From NCBI GenBank assembly GCA_023390655.1, contig JAEWCL010000018.1, positions 1 through 64,000 on the forward strand: a stretch of DNA of 64,000 bases, read 5' to 3'. The number at the start of each line of letters is the position of its first letter. Within the stretch, counting starts at the first letter, position 1. This stretch comes from Bacillota bacterium (GTDB taxonomy: Bacteria; Bacillota; Clostridia; Christensenellales; CAG-138). A program made the position numbers and the translations under genes. Below the pieces are notes generated by a model that saw only the letters and a program-made list of their open reading frames with translations, did not search any database and was not told the DNA's origin. Below, in pieces: positions 34,188-43,268 of this stretch.

Positions 34188-34221
34188 GCAAAAGCCACCC
34201 TCAAAAGAGGATGGCTTTTGC
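34188..34221 (+). terminator. terminator after the small hypothetical gene
   Basis: GCAAAAGCCA pairs with TGGCTTTTGC, with an inner CTC/GAG pair. T-rich on both strands, so it may also serve the convergent kinase-like gene. Confidence 0.8.
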
Positions 34222-34312
34222 AACAGGAGAGACCGGCGCCGGACATGGCGGAATGCCCGGCGCCCGCGTCAGGCGCGCACATATAAGCGATTCACGCCTG
34301 GCGCTGATGGGG

Positions 34313-34954
34313 TTAAGGCGTCCCTATAGGACTTTGGTCGAACTTGAGGTTCAGATACTCCTGAATCAGCGCAACGCACTTTTCCCGGCCCAGCGCATGG
34401 CTGTTGAGGCAAAGGTCATAATTGTCCGCACTGTTCCATTCCTGCCCGGTAAAATACCGGTAATAGGCAGCACGGCGCTTATCGGTGAGGTCTACAAGGT
34501 GCGCCGCTTCCCGCTCTTCCATATCGTTGCGCTCCATGATATTGCGCACGCGGGCGCTGTGCGGGGCGCAGATGTGTACGCGTACCGCGTTGTCAAAATC
34601 CCGCAGGATATAATCCGCGCAGCGCCCAATGATCACGCAGGACTGCTGCTTGGCAATTTCCCGTATCACCTTGGCCTGGTAATTGAACAAGTTTTCGTTG
34701 GAGATAAAATCATCGCTGTCCGGCGGCAGTACGTCCTCGTTTTCCACGCGCTTTGCGGCGCGGATGAGCATCCGAAGGCTCGGCGTTTCATCCGCCTGGC
34801 CGAAAATTCGCTCGTGGATGCCGCTGGCGTCGGAGGCGAGGCGCAGGAGCTTCCGGTCAAGATAATCCACATGCAGCGCCGCCGCAAGCGCCCTGCCGAT
34901 TGCGCTGCCGCTACTTCCATAACCTCTGGCGATGGTGATGACAAAATGATCCAT
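34313..34954 (-). CDS. cytidylate kinase-like family protein, 213 aa
   Basis: A P-loop nucleotide-kinase-like protein. ITIARGYGSSGSAIGRALAA is a relaxed Walker A (GSSGSAIG), DRKLLRLA follows, and CVIIGRCADYIL and VHICAPHSARVRNIMER form the lid region. This group is related to but distinct from cytidylate kinase Cmk, and its function is poorly defined. It is the last gene of the Liv operon, 24 bases after livF, with a binding site between. A role in amino-acid transport is not evident. Confidence 0.8.
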   Translation of the reverse strand: MDHFVITIARGYGSSGSAIGRALAAALHVDYLDRKLLRLASDASGIHERIFGQADETPSLRMLIRAAKRVENEDVLPPDSDDFISNENLFNYQAKVIREIAKQQSCVIIGRCADYILRDFDNAVRVHICAPHSARVRNIMERNDMEEREAAHLVDLTDKRRAAYYRYFTGQEWNSADNYDLCLNSHALGREKCVALIQEYLNLKFDQSPIGTP

Positions 34955-34978
34955 TGCTGCCCTCCTTCTTGCGTGGCG

Positions 34979-35683
34979 TTACGCGCCCAGGTACGCCCGG
35001 CGCACGCGGTCGTCCTTCAACAGATCGCAGGCGTTGCCCTCCATGGAGATCGCGCCGGTTTCGAGCACATAGGCCCGGTCCGCAATGGAAAGTGCCATGC
35101 GCGCGTTCTGCTCTACAAGAAGGATGGTGATGCCCGCGGCGTGCAGCGTTTCAATGATACAGAAAATCTCCTTGACCAGGATAGGGGAGAGGCCCATGCT
35201 CGGTTCATCCATCAAAAGAATCTTCGGGTCGGTCATCAGCGCCCGCCCGGTTGCAAGCATCTGCTGCTCACCGCCCGAAAGGGTGCCGGCGATCTGCCTG
35301 TAGCGTTCCTTCAGGCGCGGGAAGCGGGCATAGACCTTTTCCCGGTTCTGTTCCACGCGCGCCTTGTCGTTTAACGTGATGGCGCCCATATCCAAATTTT
35401 CCGCCACCGTCATCTGCTGAAACACATGGCGGCCCTCGGGTACGTGCGACATGCCGAGCGTAATGATCCGGAAAGGCTCCACAGTCCTGAGGTTGTGCTC
35501 GTCATACTGGATTTCGCCGGAGGTTGCGGCCTTTAATCCGGTAATGGTATGCAGTATGGTGGTTTTGCCAGCGCCGTTCGCGCCGATCAGGGAAACGACC
35601 TCGCCGTCGTTGACGGTAATGTTGATGCCCTTGATGGCGTGTATGGCGCCGTAATGCACATGAAGGTCTTTGACACTCAGCAT
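34979..35683 (-). CDS. livF: branched-chain amino-acid ABC transporter ATPase LivF, 234 aa
   Basis: A cytoplasmic ATPase of the HAAT family. Walker A is GANGAGKTTIL, the signature is TLSGGEQQMLATGRAL, Walker B is ILLMDEPSMGLSP, and LLVEQNARMALSI follows. The length and the short C-terminus (RRAYLGA) are typical for LivF. It overlaps livG by seven bases and is fourth among the Liv subunits. Confidence 0.95.
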   Translation of the reverse strand: MLSVKDLHVHYGAIHAIKGINITVNDGEVVSLIGANGAGKTTILHTITGLKAATSGEIQYDEHNLRTVEPFRIITLGMSHVPEGRHVFQQMTVAENLDMGAITLNDKARVEQNREKVYARFPRLKERYRQIAGTLSGGEQQMLATGRALMTDPKILLMDEPSMGLSPILVKEIFCIIETLHAAGITILLVEQNARMALSIADRAYVLETGAISMEGNACDLLKDDRVRRAYLGA

Positions 35684-36459
35684 TCGAGATCCTCCTGTTC
35701 GCCAAGATAGGCCGCGATCACGCGTTCGTTTCTGGAGATTTCAGCAGGCAGGCCCGCCGCTATGGTTTCGCCGTAATCGATGACGATAATGCGCTCGCAA
35801 ATCTTCATGACGAGGCTCATATCGTGCTCAATGAGGAGGATCGCGATGTTGAATTTTTCGCGCACGATCCTGATGCACTCCAATAGCTCCGCCGTTTCCG
35901 TCGGGTTCATGCCGGCCGCCGGTTCGTCGAGCAGCAGTACCTTCATATCCGTTGCAAGCGCGCGGGCGATCTCAAGCTTTCTCTGCTGTCCGTAGGGAAG
36001 GTTGGCGGCGATGTAGTGCGCCTTATCCTCCATACGGAACACGCGCAGCAGTTCCATCGCTTTCTCTTCAATGGCCTGCTCCTCGTCCCAGAAGCCCCTG
36101 GAGCGAAAGATGCTGTGGAATATGCCGTATTTGAGGTCCTTCGTGAAGGCGGTCAGCACGTTTTCCAGTACCGTCATCTGCTTAAACAGGCGGATGTTCT
36201 GGAACGTGCGCGCAACGCCCGCGGCAACGATCTGGTGCGTCATTTTGCCGTTCATCTTCACGCCTTCGAGCCGGAAGGAGCCCTCGGTGGGTTGATAGAC
36301 GCCGGTCAGGAGGTTGAATACCGTAGTCTTACCCGCGCCGTTGGGGCCGATGAGTCCCACAAGCTCGCCCTTGTGCAGTTCCAGATTAAATTCGCTTACG
36401 GCCTTCAATCCGCCGAAACTGATGCCAAGATTCTTTGCTTCCAATACTGCCTGGCTCAT
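35677..36459 (-). CDS. livG: branched-chain amino-acid ABC transporter ATPase LivG, 260 aa
   Basis: The second HAAT ATPase. Walker A is GPNGAGKTTVFNLLTG, which is diagnostic for LivG, and VARTFQNIRLFKQMTVLENV follows. The signature is degenerate here (NLPYGQQRKLEIARAL). Walker B is VLLLDEPAAGMNP and LLIEHDMSLVM is the switch. It overlaps livM by four bases and livF by seven. Confidence 0.95.
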   Translation of the reverse strand: MSQAVLEAKNLGISFGGLKAVSEFNLELHKGELVGLIGPNGAGKTTVFNLLTGVYQPTEGSFRLEGVKMNGKMTHQIVAAGVARTFQNIRLFKQMTVLENVLTAFTKDLKYGIFHSIFRSRGFWDEEQAIEEKAMELLRVFRMEDKAHYIAANLPYGQQRKLEIARALATDMKVLLLDEPAAGMNPTETAELLECIRIVREKFNIAILLIEHDMSLVMKICERIIVIDYGETIAAGLPAEISRNERVIAAYLGEQEDLEC

Positions 36460-37514
36460 GATTTCTGCACCTCCTTCTTGCTCCTATGAAAGAGCTTTTT
36501 GAAGAAACCGGGGGCATTTCTAAGTGCGCGCATCAGGGAGAATTCGTAACCGCCCAACAGGCCGATGGGGCGGAAGATCATCACAAGTACGAGCACGACC
36601 GAGTACATCAGCATCCGGTATTCGGCAAAGGCGCGCAGCGCTTCGGGAAGCACCGAGAGCACGATAGCGGCGATGACGGAGCCTGTAAGCGAGCCCATGC
36701 CGCCGAGCACGACCATGATGACATACTCCGTGGATTTTAAGAAGGAGAAATCGCTGTGCTGGAGCGTGCCCAGGCCGCGGTGCGCGAAAATCGCGCCCGC
36801 AATGCCTGCGAAGAGTGCGGAGATGGTGAAGGTGAGCACCTTGAAGAATGTGTTGTTGAGGCCCACGCAGCTTGCGGCGATGTCATCCTCGCGGATGGCG
36901 ATGATGGCACGGCCATACTTGCTGCGCACAAACGAGAACATGATGGCAACCGCGGCGACAGTGACCCAGAACAGCACGTAAAGGTTGTTCATGGTGGGGA
37001 TGCCGATGAGCGCCTGCCCCGCCTGACCTTGCGCAAGGCCCTTGCCGCCAGCGAATTTGAGGTTCTGGATGATCACGCGGATGATCTCGCCAAAGCCCAG
37101 CGTGATGATGGCAAGATAATCGCCCCGCAACCGTAGCGCGGGAATGCCGACGATCAGGCCGAACAGCCCGGCGGCGACACCGCCTGCCGCCATGCAGAGC
37201 AAAAACTGCAGGATCGCGGGGGCGCCTTGGCCTGCAAGCACATTGGCGTTGGTGAGTGCTTTGGCGAAAAGCGCGCTTGTGTATGCGCCCACCGCCATGA
37301 ACCCGGCGTGGCCCAATGCGATCTGCCCAAGAAAGCCTGTTGCAAGGTTCAAAGAGGTAACGAGTATGATCGCATAGAAGCACTGCACAATAATGCCGCG
37401 CACATAGCTGTCGACAATACCGGCTTCATTGATCACAACCAGAAGAACAAAGAGTATAAGCAGCCCCACAAAATTAATCAGAGAGCCCGTGGCTTTCGCT
37501 TTTCTATCAGTCAT
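36456..37514 (-). CDS. livM: branched-chain amino-acid ABC transporter permease LivM, 352 aa
   Basis: A membrane permease with eight or more hydrophobic segments. Family marks are GQIALGHAGFMAVGAYTSAL near residue 70 and GLNNTFFKVLTFTISALFAG in the C-terminal half. A basic, Phe-rich tail follows (KKLFHRSKKEVQKS). It lies nine bases after livH and forms the heteromeric channel with it. Confidence 0.95.
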   Translation of the reverse strand: MTDRKAKATGSLINFVGLLILFVLLVVINEAGIVDSYVRGIIVQCFYAIILVTSLNLATGFLGQIALGHAGFMAVGAYTSALFAKALTNANVLAGQGAPAILQFLLCMAAGGVAAGLFGLIVGIPALRLRGDYLAIITLGFGEIIRVIIQNLKFAGGKGLAQGQAGQALIGIPTMNNLYVLFWVTVAAVAIMFSFVRSKYGRAIIAIREDDIAASCVGLNNTFFKVLTFTISALFAGIAGAIFAHRGLGTLQHSDFSFLKSTEYVIMVVLGGMGSLTGSVIAAIVLSVLPEALRAFAEYRMLMYSVVLVLVMIFRPIGLLGGYEFSLMRALRNAPGFFKKLFHRSKKEVQKS

Positions 37515-37523
37515 AGTGCCACC

Positions 37524-38432
37524 CTATACTTTCTCGCCGACGTTTTTGCCCAGGATGCCGGCGGGCTTCACGAGCAGCACGAGGATGAGGATGAGAAACA
37601 CGATTGCATCGGAGAATGCCGAGGTGATGATGCCGCCGGTTAACGCGCCCATGTAGGCTTTTGCCAGGCTTTCCACCATACCGATGACAAGGCCGCCGAT
37701 CATTGCGCCGGGGATAATGCCAATGCCGCCCAATACCGCCGCGACAAACGCCTTGAGTCCCAGCATGGAGCCCATGGTGGTCGTCACCTGGCTGTATTGA
37801 GCCACATACATGAGTGCGGCGACGGCGGCAAGTCCAGAGCCGATTGCAAATGTAATGGTAATGGTACGGTTGACGTTGACGCCCATAAGGATGGCCGCCT
37901 GCTTATCTTCCGATACCGCACGCATGGATTTGCCCATGTTCGTCTGCTTGACAAACACCTGCAGCGCGATCATTACGGCAAGACCCAGTGCGATGGTCAA
38001 CAGCGTGTTGCCGCTGATGTTGCCTAAGTTGGGTAAGTTGAACAGCGTCTTCACCTGCTTTGGCGAAGCGCCAAACAGTGTTTGTGCAAGATTCTCCAAG
38101 AACAGGCTCATTGCAATGGCTGTAATGAGCGTGGACATTTTCGTCCCTTTTTTGCGCACCGGGCTGTAGGCGAGTTTTTCTACCAATACGCCTACGATTG
38201 CGCATACAACCACCGCAATGAGCACCGCAAGCCATGGGGGCATGCCCAGCGAGGTCATTACCGGTACGGTAAAAAACAGGGTGTAACCGCCAACCATAAT
38301 AAAATCGCCGTGTGCGAAATTGATAAGGCGGATAATACCATATACCATGGTATACCCGAGCGCGATGAGCGCATAAACGCTGCCAACGCGCAGACCATTG
38401 ATCAAATGCTGGAAGAACACTTCCATACGCAC
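37524..38432 (-). CDS. livH: branched-chain amino-acid ABC transporter permease LivH, 302 aa
   Basis: A HAAT permease. INGLRVGSVYALIALGYTMVYGI at the N-terminus and INFAHGDFIMVGGY are the LivH signatures, and the KAFVAAVLGGIGIIPGAMIGG loop near residue 230 contacts the ATPase. A GGAG binding site precedes it. It is separated from livK by a 230-base gap with a strong hairpin. Confidence 0.95.
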   Translation of the reverse strand: MRMEVFFQHLINGLRVGSVYALIALGYTMVYGIIRLINFAHGDFIMVGGYTLFFTVPVMTSLGMPPWLAVLIAVVVCAIVGVLVEKLAYSPVRKKGTKMSTLITAIAMSLFLENLAQTLFGASPKQVKTLFNLPNLGNISGNTLLTIALGLAVMIALQVFVKQTNMGKSMRAVSEDKQAAILMGVNVNRTITITFAIGSGLAAVAALMYVAQYSQVTTTMGSMLGLKAFVAAVLGGIGIIPGAMIGGLVIGMVESLAKAYMGALTGGIITSAFSDAIVFLILILVLLVKPAGILGKNVGEKV

Positions 38433-38596
38433 AACTCCTCTCTATCGTTCTCTCCTGCTTTTTAGGGTACGTCCATACCCTGGGTAATCAAGAAAGCCGC
38501 GCCAGCCGAAGCTTGCCGCCCCAGTGCTGCAGCCCCCGTTTACGGCCGCCAGTCGCAAACGGTAAATTTGGGGAAGGGAGGTATAACATCCAGCGC

Positions 38597-38623
38597 GGCC
38601 GGAAAGGGATCGCCTTTCCGGCC
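38597..38623 (-). promoter_or_regulatory. intercistronic hairpin between livK and livH
   Basis: A perfect 11-bp stem, GGCCGGAAAGG/CCTTTCCGGCC, with a five-base loop and no long T-run. It is likely to stabilise the livK message or attenuate read-through, giving more binding protein than permease. Confidence 0.75.
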
Positions 38624-38664
38624 GGCTGTTACAGGCAGATGCCTGTGATCGTAAATTGAAAAGA

Positions 38665-39879
38665 CTAGCCGATGTACTTATAGAAGGTGGGAGTACCGTC
38701 TTTGAACTCGATAACGGCGCACTTCTTGGCGGGGGTATTGGTGTCGTCGAGCGTGAACGAGCCAGTGACGCCTTCAAAGCTCATACCGGTCATCGCGGCG
38801 ATGATGGCGGCGGTATCATCGGAACCTGCACGGTCGATGGAATCGGCCAGCATGTACACTGCGTCGTACGCAAGGGCGGCGAGGGCGTTGAGGCTCTCTG
38901 CGCCGAACTTGTCGGAATAACCCTTTACGAAGTTCTGCACGAGATCAGACGGATCGTCGGGCGCGTAGTGGTTGGTGAAGAAGCACTTGTTGTAGAGGGT
39001 CTTGTCTTCTACCATAGTGCCGTTGGTGCCGTCCCAGCCGTCAGCGCCAACGAAGTAGCCCTGGTAGCCAAGCTGACGGGCCTGCGGTACGATGTAGGGC
39101 CCGATCGAGCTGTAGTAGTAGGGGGCAAAGACCAGCTCTGCGCCGGAAGCGGCGATGTTGGTCAGCTGCGCGGTGTAGTCGGTATCGTCTACGCCGGAGG
39201 AGCTTTCAGTTGCCACAATTTCAAGCCCCTGAGCGGGAGCGGCGGCTTTGAAAGCTTCATAGAGGCCTGCGGAGTAGGTGTCGCCCGAAGCATAGAGCAC
39301 AGCGACCTTGGTCACACCGAGGTCTTTTGCAACTTTCGCTGCAACTTCACCCTGGTAGGAGTCACGGAAACAGGCGCGGAAGACGGTGGGGAGACCTTCG
39401 GTGACGGTGTCGGCAGTTGCGGTCGGCGTCAAGAGCAGCATGCCTTCCTGGTTGGCGAGGGTGCCAAGGCCGGCGGTAACACCGGAGGTAACGGAGCCGA
39501 GGATGGCGGAAACGCCGTCGGACACGAGCTTGTTAAACGCGTTCGCGCCTTCGGTGGAGTCACCCTTGTCATCCATGTACGCGACTACTTCGAGGGGACG
39601 GCCGCCAAGTACGCCGCCCTTGGCATTGATCTCTTCAACAGCCATCTTGATGCCGTTGGTTACCGCTTCGCCATAAGCGGCAAGGTTGCCGGTATTGGGC
39701 GAGATCGCGCCGATCTTTACCGGCTCGCTCGAAGCGGGGGCATCGGGCGCATCGGTTCCCGCCGGGGCTTCCGTTGCTGAGGGGGCTACCGTTGCCGCCG
39801 GGGTTCCGGCGGGCGCGGCGCAAGCGAACACAGACGCCGCCATCAGGGCTACGAGCAGTATTGCGAGCAATTTCTTCAT
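38665..39879 (-). CDS. livK: branched-chain amino-acid binding lipoprotein LivK, 404 aa
   Basis: The extracytoplasmic receptor of the Liv importer. The lipoprotein signal ends at Cys20 (AASVFAC), an Ala/Pro/Thr linker covers about 21-52, and the type I binding fold follows (VKIGAISPNTGNLAAYGEA, YMDDKGDSTEGANAFNKLV, ILGSVTSGVTAG). It is first gene of the operon, with AGGAGG before the ATG and a consensus promoter upstream. The ligand is probably Leu/Ile/Val, though this family also binds other amino acids and small amides. Confidence 0.93.
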   Translation of the reverse strand: MKKLLAILLVALMAASVFACAAPAGTPAATVAPSATEAPAGTDAPDAPASSEPVKIGAISPNTGNLAAYGEAVTNGIKMAVEEINAKGGVLGGRPLEVVAYMDDKGDSTEGANAFNKLVSDGVSAILGSVTSGVTAGLGTLANQEGMLLLTPTATADTVTEGLPTVFRACFRDSYQGEVAAKVAKDLGVTKVAVLYASGDTYSAGLYEAFKAAAPAQGLEIVATESSSGVDDTDYTAQLTNIAASGAELVFAPYYYSSIGPYIVPQARQLGYQGYFVGADGWDGTNGTMVEDKTLYNKCFFTNHYAPDDPSDLVQNFVKGYSDKFGAESLNALAALAYDAVYMLADSIDRAGSDDTAAIIAAMTGMSFEGVTGSFTLDDTNTPAKKCAVIEFKDGTPTFYKYIG

Positions 39880-40223
39880 GTGATTGTCCCTCCTAATAAA
39901 TTCTATATCTCCAAACGGCGCAAGAGTTTATGGCCGGTTGAAACCTGAGAGGGAAGGGGAAAAATCAGAAAGGGCGAAAGTTCATTCAAAAGAAAAACAT
40001 GTTGGAATTATACTCCCACGGGCAGAGATCCGTCAATAGAAAATGAAGGATATATTAATTAAAAATTCAACATTAGATATAATATATTTTTATATGCACA
40101 GTATCTATTAGGAATAAGGGTATTCTATGCATATTTTTTCAAAACACCTCCTTTTCTGTGCCATTTTACGTGACATAATATGAAGCGGAGTGTTAAAAAA
40201 ATTGCAATTTAAGATACGAAAAT
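39880..40223. other. intergenic region upstream of livK
   Basis: 344 bases, AT-rich. It holds the livK promoter (40007-40036, minus). I see no gene and no clear promoter for the rightward ABC-like gene. Confidence 0.5.
40007..40036 (-). promoter_or_regulatory. promoter of the Liv operon
   Basis: On the minus strand TTGACG, an 18-base spacer and a perfect TATAAT, about 130 bases upstream of livK. Confidence 0.8.
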
Positions 40224-41402
40224 ATGTCCATACTATACATAGCTATTGAAAAAGATTTTGAGCGGAGGTGGAGGATTATTATTCAGCTCACGCATGTATC
40301 GGTCAGCGCGCCTTCCGGAACGGTGTTTTCGCGCATCCTTGGCGCGCTGCTGCCGGATCAATTTCAAAAACACAGAACGCCGATTTTAAACGATATTACG
40401 CTTTGGCTGGGCAGGGGCGAGACGTTTGCGGTGCTCGGGGAACAGGGCGCGGGCAAAACAACGCTGCTGCGCCTGATGGCCGGTATGCTGCTTCCCGAGC
40501 AGGGATCGTATACGGTAACAGGCCGGGTGGCGGCCGCCATCGGCACGGATGGCTTGATTGCAACGGAAACGGGCGCGGGCAACGCGCGCCTTTTATGCGC
40601 GAAGGAGCGCCTGGGCGCGGAAGAAACAGCGCGCCGCGTGGAAAACGTGCGTGCCTTCAGCGGCTTGGGCGGGCAGTTTTTGCAGCCGGTTGCAGGGTAC
40701 GAGCCTGCGGCGCGCGCACGGCTCGCACTTTCTTTGGCGCTTTGCGCAAAGCCCGATGTGCTGCTGCTTTCCGGCGTTCTGGAGGAATGCGATCTCCCGT
40801 TTGCGCACGCGTGTGTGCTGCGGCTGCGGCAGATGCAAAGGGAAGGCATGACGCTGCTGCTGGAAAGCGGGGACGCATCCCTGCTGCGCCGGTTGTGCGA
40901 AAGCGCGCTGTGGCTCGAGCGGGGGGAATTGAAAAGGGTTGGCCCGCTCGAAAGCGTATATGCGGCGTTCTCGAAAAACCGCAATGTGGCAACGCTGTAT
41001 CCTGCGGAGGGAAAGCGTGTGCTCGAACAGGCAAAGGTTGCGTTTTCTTCTCCGCTGTCGCCGGATGCTGAGGAGCTCTTCCCAAGAGCCTCGGAGGTAT
41101 CGTCCTGGCCGTTAGCGGCGCAGGATACCCTTAAGGAGCTCGAAGGATATTGTGCGCGCCTGGATGAGCAGCTGACGGCGTACGCAAAGGCGAACCTTGC
41201 GTTTGAGAAGGAAAACGCAAGGCAGGAGGACCTGCTCAGGCAATATGAGGCACGGCTGCAGGAGGCGGACAATATGCTTTCGCGCATGATGGAAGCGCTT
41301 GCGGATACCACAAGCGTGATGCACCGGCAGTTTTTAGAGCTGCAGCGCGGTACGGGGAAAAAGGGATGGTGGGGGAATAAGAAAAAAGGGGATATGCGTT
41401 GA
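40224..41402 (+). CDS. degenerate polysaccharide-type ABC ATPase with coiled-coil tail, up to 392 aa
   Basis: The fold matches ATPases of the teichoic-acid/O-antigen exporters (TagH-like): VSVSAPSGTVF at the start and Walker A GEQGAGKTTLLRLMAG. The other motifs are broken. The signature reads AGYEPAARARLA where YSSGMxARLA is expected. Walker B reads DVLLLSGVLEECD where LLIDEVLAVGD is expected, so both the Asp and the catalytic Glu are lost. The last ~100 residues form a coiled coil and a basic tail. There is no permease partner nearby. The ATG at 40224 has no binding site. GGAGGTGGAGG (40264-40274) directly precedes ATT codons, so the real start may be a non-standard ATT near 40278. It probably binds ATP but does not hydrolyse it normally. 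Confidence 0.7.
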   Translation: MSILYIAIEKDFERRWRIIIQLTHVSVSAPSGTVFSRILGALLPDQFQKHRTPILNDITLWLGRGETFAVLGEQGAGKTTLLRLMAGMLLPEQGSYTVTGRVAAAIGTDGLIATETGAGNARLLCAKERLGAEETARRVENVRAFSGLGGQFLQPVAGYEPAARARLALSLALCAKPDVLLLSGVLEECDLPFAHACVLRLRQMQREGMTLLLESGDASLLRRLCESALWLERGELKRVGPLESVYAAFSKNRNVATLYPAEGKRVLEQAKVAFSSPLSPDAEELFPRASEVSSWPLAAQDTLKELEGYCARLDEQLTAYAKANLAFEKENARQEDLLRQYEARLQEADNMLSRMMEALADTTSVMHRQFLELQRGTGKKGWWGNKKKGDMR

Positions 41403-41590
41403 AGAGTATTCTCCCGCAAAAAAACAGATCCGGCGTTTTGATTGCGCTCCGGATCTTCTTCGTATTGGCGGTGATTTATTTGCGCTCCGCGGGTTCGCTC
41501 TGGCGGATGATGCTGGGACTTGGCGCGTGTTACCGCCTCGCGCAGGCGTTGAGCGCAAGATTGTCCCGCAAGCCCAGGCGCAGCGCGTAG
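41399..41590 (+). CDS. possible small membrane protein, 63 aa
   Basis: TTG start overlapping the previous stop, basic N-terminus (KSILPQKNRSG), one hydrophobic segment (VLIALRIFFVLAVIYL) and a basic end. It overlaps the 3' end of the convergent tsaD by 61 bases. The hydrophobic stretch lies outside the overlap and would be odd by chance. There is no homology I recognise, so it remains tentative. Confidence 0.35.
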   Translation: MKSILPQKNRSGVLIALRIFFVLAVIYLRSAGSLWRMMLGLGACYRLAQALSARLSRKPRRSA

Positions 41591-42585
41591 TAGCCCGCGC
41601 AGCCGATCATTGCGGCGTTGTCCGTACAGTATTTGAGCTCCGGTGAAAAGAAGGGAAAACCGGCCGCGTTGGCCGCCGCTTCGAGGCTATTTGCAAGCGC
41701 GCGGTTGGCGGAGACGCCGCCTGCAAGCGCAAGCGCACGGCTGTGCTGCTGCTGTGCCGCGCGCGCGGCTTTGCCTGTAAGCACCTCGATTACGCTGCGT
41801 TGGAAGGAAGCCGCGACATCGGCGCGGGAGAAGGTTTCCCCGCGCTGCTCCGCCGTGTGCAGGTAGTTGATGACCGCCGTCTTGAGACCGGAAAACGAGA
41901 AGTCGAGCCCTTCCCCGGAATTGTAGCCCGCCGGAAATGAAAGGGCATGTGCATTTCCTTCCTTTGCAAGCGCTTCGAGCGCGGGGCCGCCCGGATAGGG
42001 GAGACCAAGAACGCGCGCCACTTTATCAAACGCCTCGCCCGCGGCGTCGTCACGGGTTGCGCCCAAAAGGGTAAGCGTGTTGTACGCCTCCACCTGAAAG
42101 ATGTGGCTGTGCCCGCCGGAGGCGACAAGGCATGTAAAGGGCGGAGTCAGCGACGGATGGGATAGGTAGTTGGCCGCAATATGTCCCGCGATGTGATCCA
42201 CGCCCACAAACGGGATGCCAAGCGCGTAAGCAAGCCCTTTCGCGTAGCTTACACCCGTCAGCAGCGCGCCGATCAGCCCAGGACGGGAGGTGACCGCTAC
42301 GGCGTCGATTTCATTGTAATTCAGGCCCGCGTCCGCAAGCGCTGCGGCGACGGTGGGATTCAGCTGCAATACATGGTTGCGCGACGCAAGCTCAGGCACC
42401 ACGCCGCCATATTTCTGATGCAGAGGGATTTGGGAATAGACCGTGTTTGCAAGCACCTCGCGGCCATCCCGCACGATGGCTGCCGCCGTTTCATCGCAGG
42501 AGGTCTCAATGGCAAGCATAGTTACATGCGCCTGTTCCTGCAGCTTTAAGACGCGCGACGCGGCAAGCTCTTCGTAGCCTGTCAT
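41530..42585 (-). CDS. tsaD: tRNA N6-threonylcarbamoyladenosine synthase subunit TsaD, 351 aa
   Basis: This transfers the threonylcarbamoyl group to A37 of ANN-decoding tRNAs. LAIETSCDETAAA, the metal-binding HIAGH, SGGHSHIF, the nucleotide loop GEAFDKVARVLGLPYPGGP, SFSGLKTAV and AGGVSANRAL are all present. The reading starts about 22 residues upstream of the usual N-terminus. The far ATG overlaps the stop of the DUF1461 gene and may be used by translational coupling, otherwise an internal start near MLAIETS is used. The rest of the family (TsaB/TsaE) is not in the window. Confidence 0.95.
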   Translation of the reverse strand: MTGYEELAASRVLKLQEQAHVTMLAIETSCDETAAAIVRDGREVLANTVYSQIPLHQKYGGVVPELASRNHVLQLNPTVAAALADAGLNYNEIDAVAVTSRPGLIGALLTGVSYAKGLAYALGIPFVGVDHIAGHIAANYLSHPSLTPPFTCLVASGGHSHIFQVEAYNTLTLLGATRDDAAGEAFDKVARVLGLPYPGGPALEALAKEGNAHALSFPAGYNSGEGLDFSFSGLKTAVINYLHTAEQRGETFSRADVAASFQRSVIEVLTGKAARAAQQQHSRALALAGGVSANRALANSLEAAANAAGFPFFSPELKYCTDNAAMIGCAGYYALRLGLRDNLALNACARR

Positions 42586-43268
42586 ACGCTTGCCCGTTTT
42601 TCCCTGCGGCGGAGAATGAGTGCCGCAGCAAGGATAGTACCCCAGAACACGATAAAGAGTACGACGACGCTTAGCACGATGTCATAGAACAGCTGCAGCG
42701 GCATCATATTGATCATGCGGGAGGTGGCGGGGTCTAAAAGCCACAGATCGTTGGTGAAAAACAGATGGTGGAACGCCGTCCAGAACGAAGAAAAATCGAA
42801 CAGCACCCATAGGGCTACTGCCGCAAGCAGCAGCACAAATACCTTGCTTGCGTTCAAAAACGCCCGGGCGAGGCCGCCCAAATTCTTGCGCAGCAGAACA
42901 ACAAGCACCACGAACAGACCGAACGCGAGATAGGAGAATGTGCGCCAATTCTGGTAAAGGAGGAGTACATCCACCATGTGCGCGCGCTCCCGGTCGTTAA
43001 ACATGGAAACGCGTTCGCCGTTGACCGTGACCTCAAGATCGATGCTCTTCGCGCTGCCCTCCATATAGCGCACCATCTGCATGGTGGCGTTTGTCAGGTC
43101 CTCCGTATTCATGCCCATCAGGCGGGCATGGCCCAGGCGCGCATATTCGCTGTAAAAAAACGCGGACCGGTTGATGATGATGCGTACGGAGGAAAACAGC
43201 AGCGCAACGATAAACAGCAGGCAAACGAACGCCGAAAGCAGGCGCAGCGGGAAAGCGATCTTCTTCAT
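42582..43268 (-). CDS. DUF1461/TIGR01906 membrane protein, 228 aa
   Basis: An integral membrane protein with an N-terminal helix (LLSAFVCLLFIVALLFSSV), an extracytoplasmic loop of about 75 residues carrying NDRERAHMVDV, and three further helices ending in a basic RRREKRASV. The MNTEDLTNATMQMVRYMEG and FNDRERAHM stretches are typical of this family. Its function is unknown. It overlaps tsaD by four bases and lies 118 bases after glgP on the same strand. Confidence 0.85.
   Translation of the reverse strand: MKKIAFPLRLLSAFVCLLFIVALLFSSVRIIINRSAFFYSEYARLGHARLMGMNTEDLTNATMQMVRYMEGSAKSIDLEVTVNGERVSMFNDRERAHMVDVLLLYQNWRTFSYLAFGLFVVLVVLLRKNLGGLARAFLNASKVFVLLLAAVALWVLFDFSSFWTAFHHLFFTNDLWLLDPATSRMINMMPLQLFYDIVLSVVVLFIVFWGTILAAALILRRREKRASV

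Noticed and set aside
38656..39780. 374-codon plus-strand ORF opposite livK
   Set aside because: Gly/Val-rich shadow of the binding-protein gene.
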